In this document: positions 63,247 to 64,000 of the stretch, in pieces
How the letters are laid out: every line of letters starts with the position of its first letter
Position numbering within the stretch: position 1 is the first letter of the stretch
Source of the DNA: Heligmosomoides polygyrus polygyrus
Taxonomy: Eukaryota; Nematoda; Chromadorea; Rhabditida; Heligmosomidae
Assembly (NCBI GenBank): GCA_947396885.1
Contig: OX377206.1
Span: 47,227,631 to 47,291,630 of the forward strand
DNA length: 64,000 nucleotides
Direction: 5' to 3'
Program-made: the position numbers and the translations under genes
The notes under the pieces: model-generated
The model's database searches: none
Seen by the model: only the letters and a program-made list of their open reading frames with translations
Told to the model about the DNA's origin: nothing

Positions 63247-64000
63247 TGAATCCCGATGCATGTTTGGCGAGGACTGCGGCACGTCTCTTGAACCCAACCT
63301 TTGCTGGACGACGCATTCGGCACATACTCTGAATCCCGATGCATGTTTGGCGAAGACTGCAGCAGGTCTCTTGAATACCAGCGTTCGCAGGACGACGTAT
63401 TCGGCACACACTCTGAATCCCGATGCATGTTCGACGACGACTGCATCACGACTCCTGAATTCCTTTGTTCGCTGGATGACGTCTGCGGCACATACTCTGA
63501 ATCCCGATACATGTTCGACTACGACAGCGGCACGCCCCTTGATCCCAACGTTAGCTGAACGACGCATTCGGCACATACTCTGAATCCCGATGCATGTTTG
63601 ACGACGTCTGCGACACGTCTTCTGAATCCCGATGCATGTTTGGCGAGGACTGCGGCACGTCTCTTGAACCCAACCTTTGCTGGACGACGCATTCGGCACA
63701 TACTCTGAATCCCGATTCATGTTCGACGACGACAGCGGCACGTCTCTTAAATCCCAGCGTTAGCTGGACGACGTATTCGGCACATACTCTGAATCCCGAT
63801 GCATGTTTGACGACCAATGCTGCACGTCTCTTAAATCCCAATGTTCGCTGGACGACGTATTCGGCACATATTCTGAATCCCGACGCATGTTTTACACTGC
63901 GGCAAGCGTCTTGAACACAACGTTCGCTGGACGACGTATTCTGCTCATTTTCTGAACCCCGATGCATGTTTGATAACCTCTGCGACACGTCTTTTGAATA

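Larger units (their letters stand above)
1..64000. repeat. Giant satellite array of a ~42 bp monomer, open at both ends
   Basis: Every stretch examined resolves into tandem copies of a unit of about 42 bp that begins TGAATCCC (or TAAATCCC, TGATTCCC, TGAACCCC) and has GACGACG near its middle. The first 377 bases divide cleanly as 1-42, 43-84, 85-126, 127-168, 169-210, 211-252, 253-294 (all 42 bp), 295-335 (41 bp) and 336-377. At about 41.8 bp per unit the window holds roughly 1,520-1,530 monomers. No unique sequence, transposon end, poly-A tract or microsatellite interrupts it. Hierarchical copying (monomer, trimer, 12-mer, multi-kb segment) is typical of eukaryotic satellite evolving by unequal crossing-over and gene conversion. 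I do not recognise the family by name, and chromosomal position is unknown. Confidence 0.97.
61800..64000. repeat. Array domain X: diverged repeats, probable approach to an array edge
   Basis: Neighbouring monomers differ at many positions and several sub-forms occur only here: GAATTCCTTTGTTCGCTGG, ACGACTCCTGAATTCC, AACGTTAGCTGGACG, TTGATCGACGTCTGGGG and TTTGGCGAGGACTGCG. Two short-range repeats remain: a lag of 376 bp (62,925-63,182 against 63,301-63,558, apparently identical) and a lag of 1,749 bp (about 62,125-62,250 against about 63,874-64,000). Unit lengths also vary more (38, 39, 41 and 42 bp). No unique flank is reached by position 64,000. Confidence 0.85.

Noticed and set aside
1..64000. 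CRISPR array of direct repeats
   Set aside because: Repeats are contiguous 42 bp monomers with no unique spacers, no leader and no cas genes. The length and higher-order structure are those of a satellite.

Overview
The whole 64 kb window is one uninterrupted satellite (tandem repeat) array. I found no gene, RNA gene, promoter, terminator, mobile element, CRISPR array or unique-sequence stretch. The array runs off both ends, so its true length is unknown. The basic unit is about 42 bp, giving roughly 1,520-1,530 monomers. Monomers fall into three main classes, named here a (core GATGCATG then TTTGA), b (core GATGCAGG or GATGCTGG then TTTGGCGACGAC) and c (core AATGTTCGCTGG or AGTGTTTGCTGG, then GACGACG and TTCGGCACATAT). 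They tend to follow one another a-b-c as a trimer of 125 or 126 bp. Trimers are assembled into 250, 501, 795/796 and 1,046 bp blocks, and these are copied again as segments of 1.2 to 5 kb.

Layout. From 1 to about 39,078 the array is built from blocks punctuated by a diverged marker unit (M, core CCCTTCGTTTGATGG), of which I count 45 here. Domain I (1-12,023) shows lags of 501, 1,673 and 2,176 bp. Domain II (12,024-18,258) is partly duplicated at a lag of 3,891. Domain III (18,259-22,565) belongs to a pair with a lag of 2,216. Domain IV (22,566-26,500) has a 796 bp period. Domain V (26,501-35,399) holds two copies of a large segment, 3,842 and 3,341 bp, that differ by one 501 bp block. Domain VI (35,400-39,078) has lags of 1,169 and 670. 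After 39,079 the M unit becomes rare (6 copies) and different large repeats take over: 5,067, 3,352 and 2,219 bp lags (to about 51,270), a 1,212 bp unit (to about 55,060), then trimer tracts and 1,171 and 4,641 bp lags (to about 61,800). The last 2.2 kb (61,800-64,000) is clearly more diverged, as expected near an array edge.

Coding. Because 42 is divisible by 3 and the consensus lacks stops in five of six frames, long open frames appear on both strands (up to 1,432 codons on the minus strand at 51,172-55,470). Their translations change repeat motif wherever a 41 or 40 bp monomer shifts the frame, several begin with GTG or TTG, and none contains non-repetitive sequence. I treat them as by-products of the repeat, not genes.

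Organism. A homogeneous satellite of this size with layered higher-order repeats points to a eukaryotic chromosome (pericentromeric, subtelomeric, sex-chromosome or similar heterochromatin). CpG is not depleted (5 per 42-base a unit against about 2.9 expected from its composition). This argues against a heavily CpG-methylated vertebrate genome and fits many invertebrates or fungi, but the sequence alone does not name the species. Repeat lags and unit counts were read by eye from matching coordinates; an exact self-alignment would refine the boundaries.
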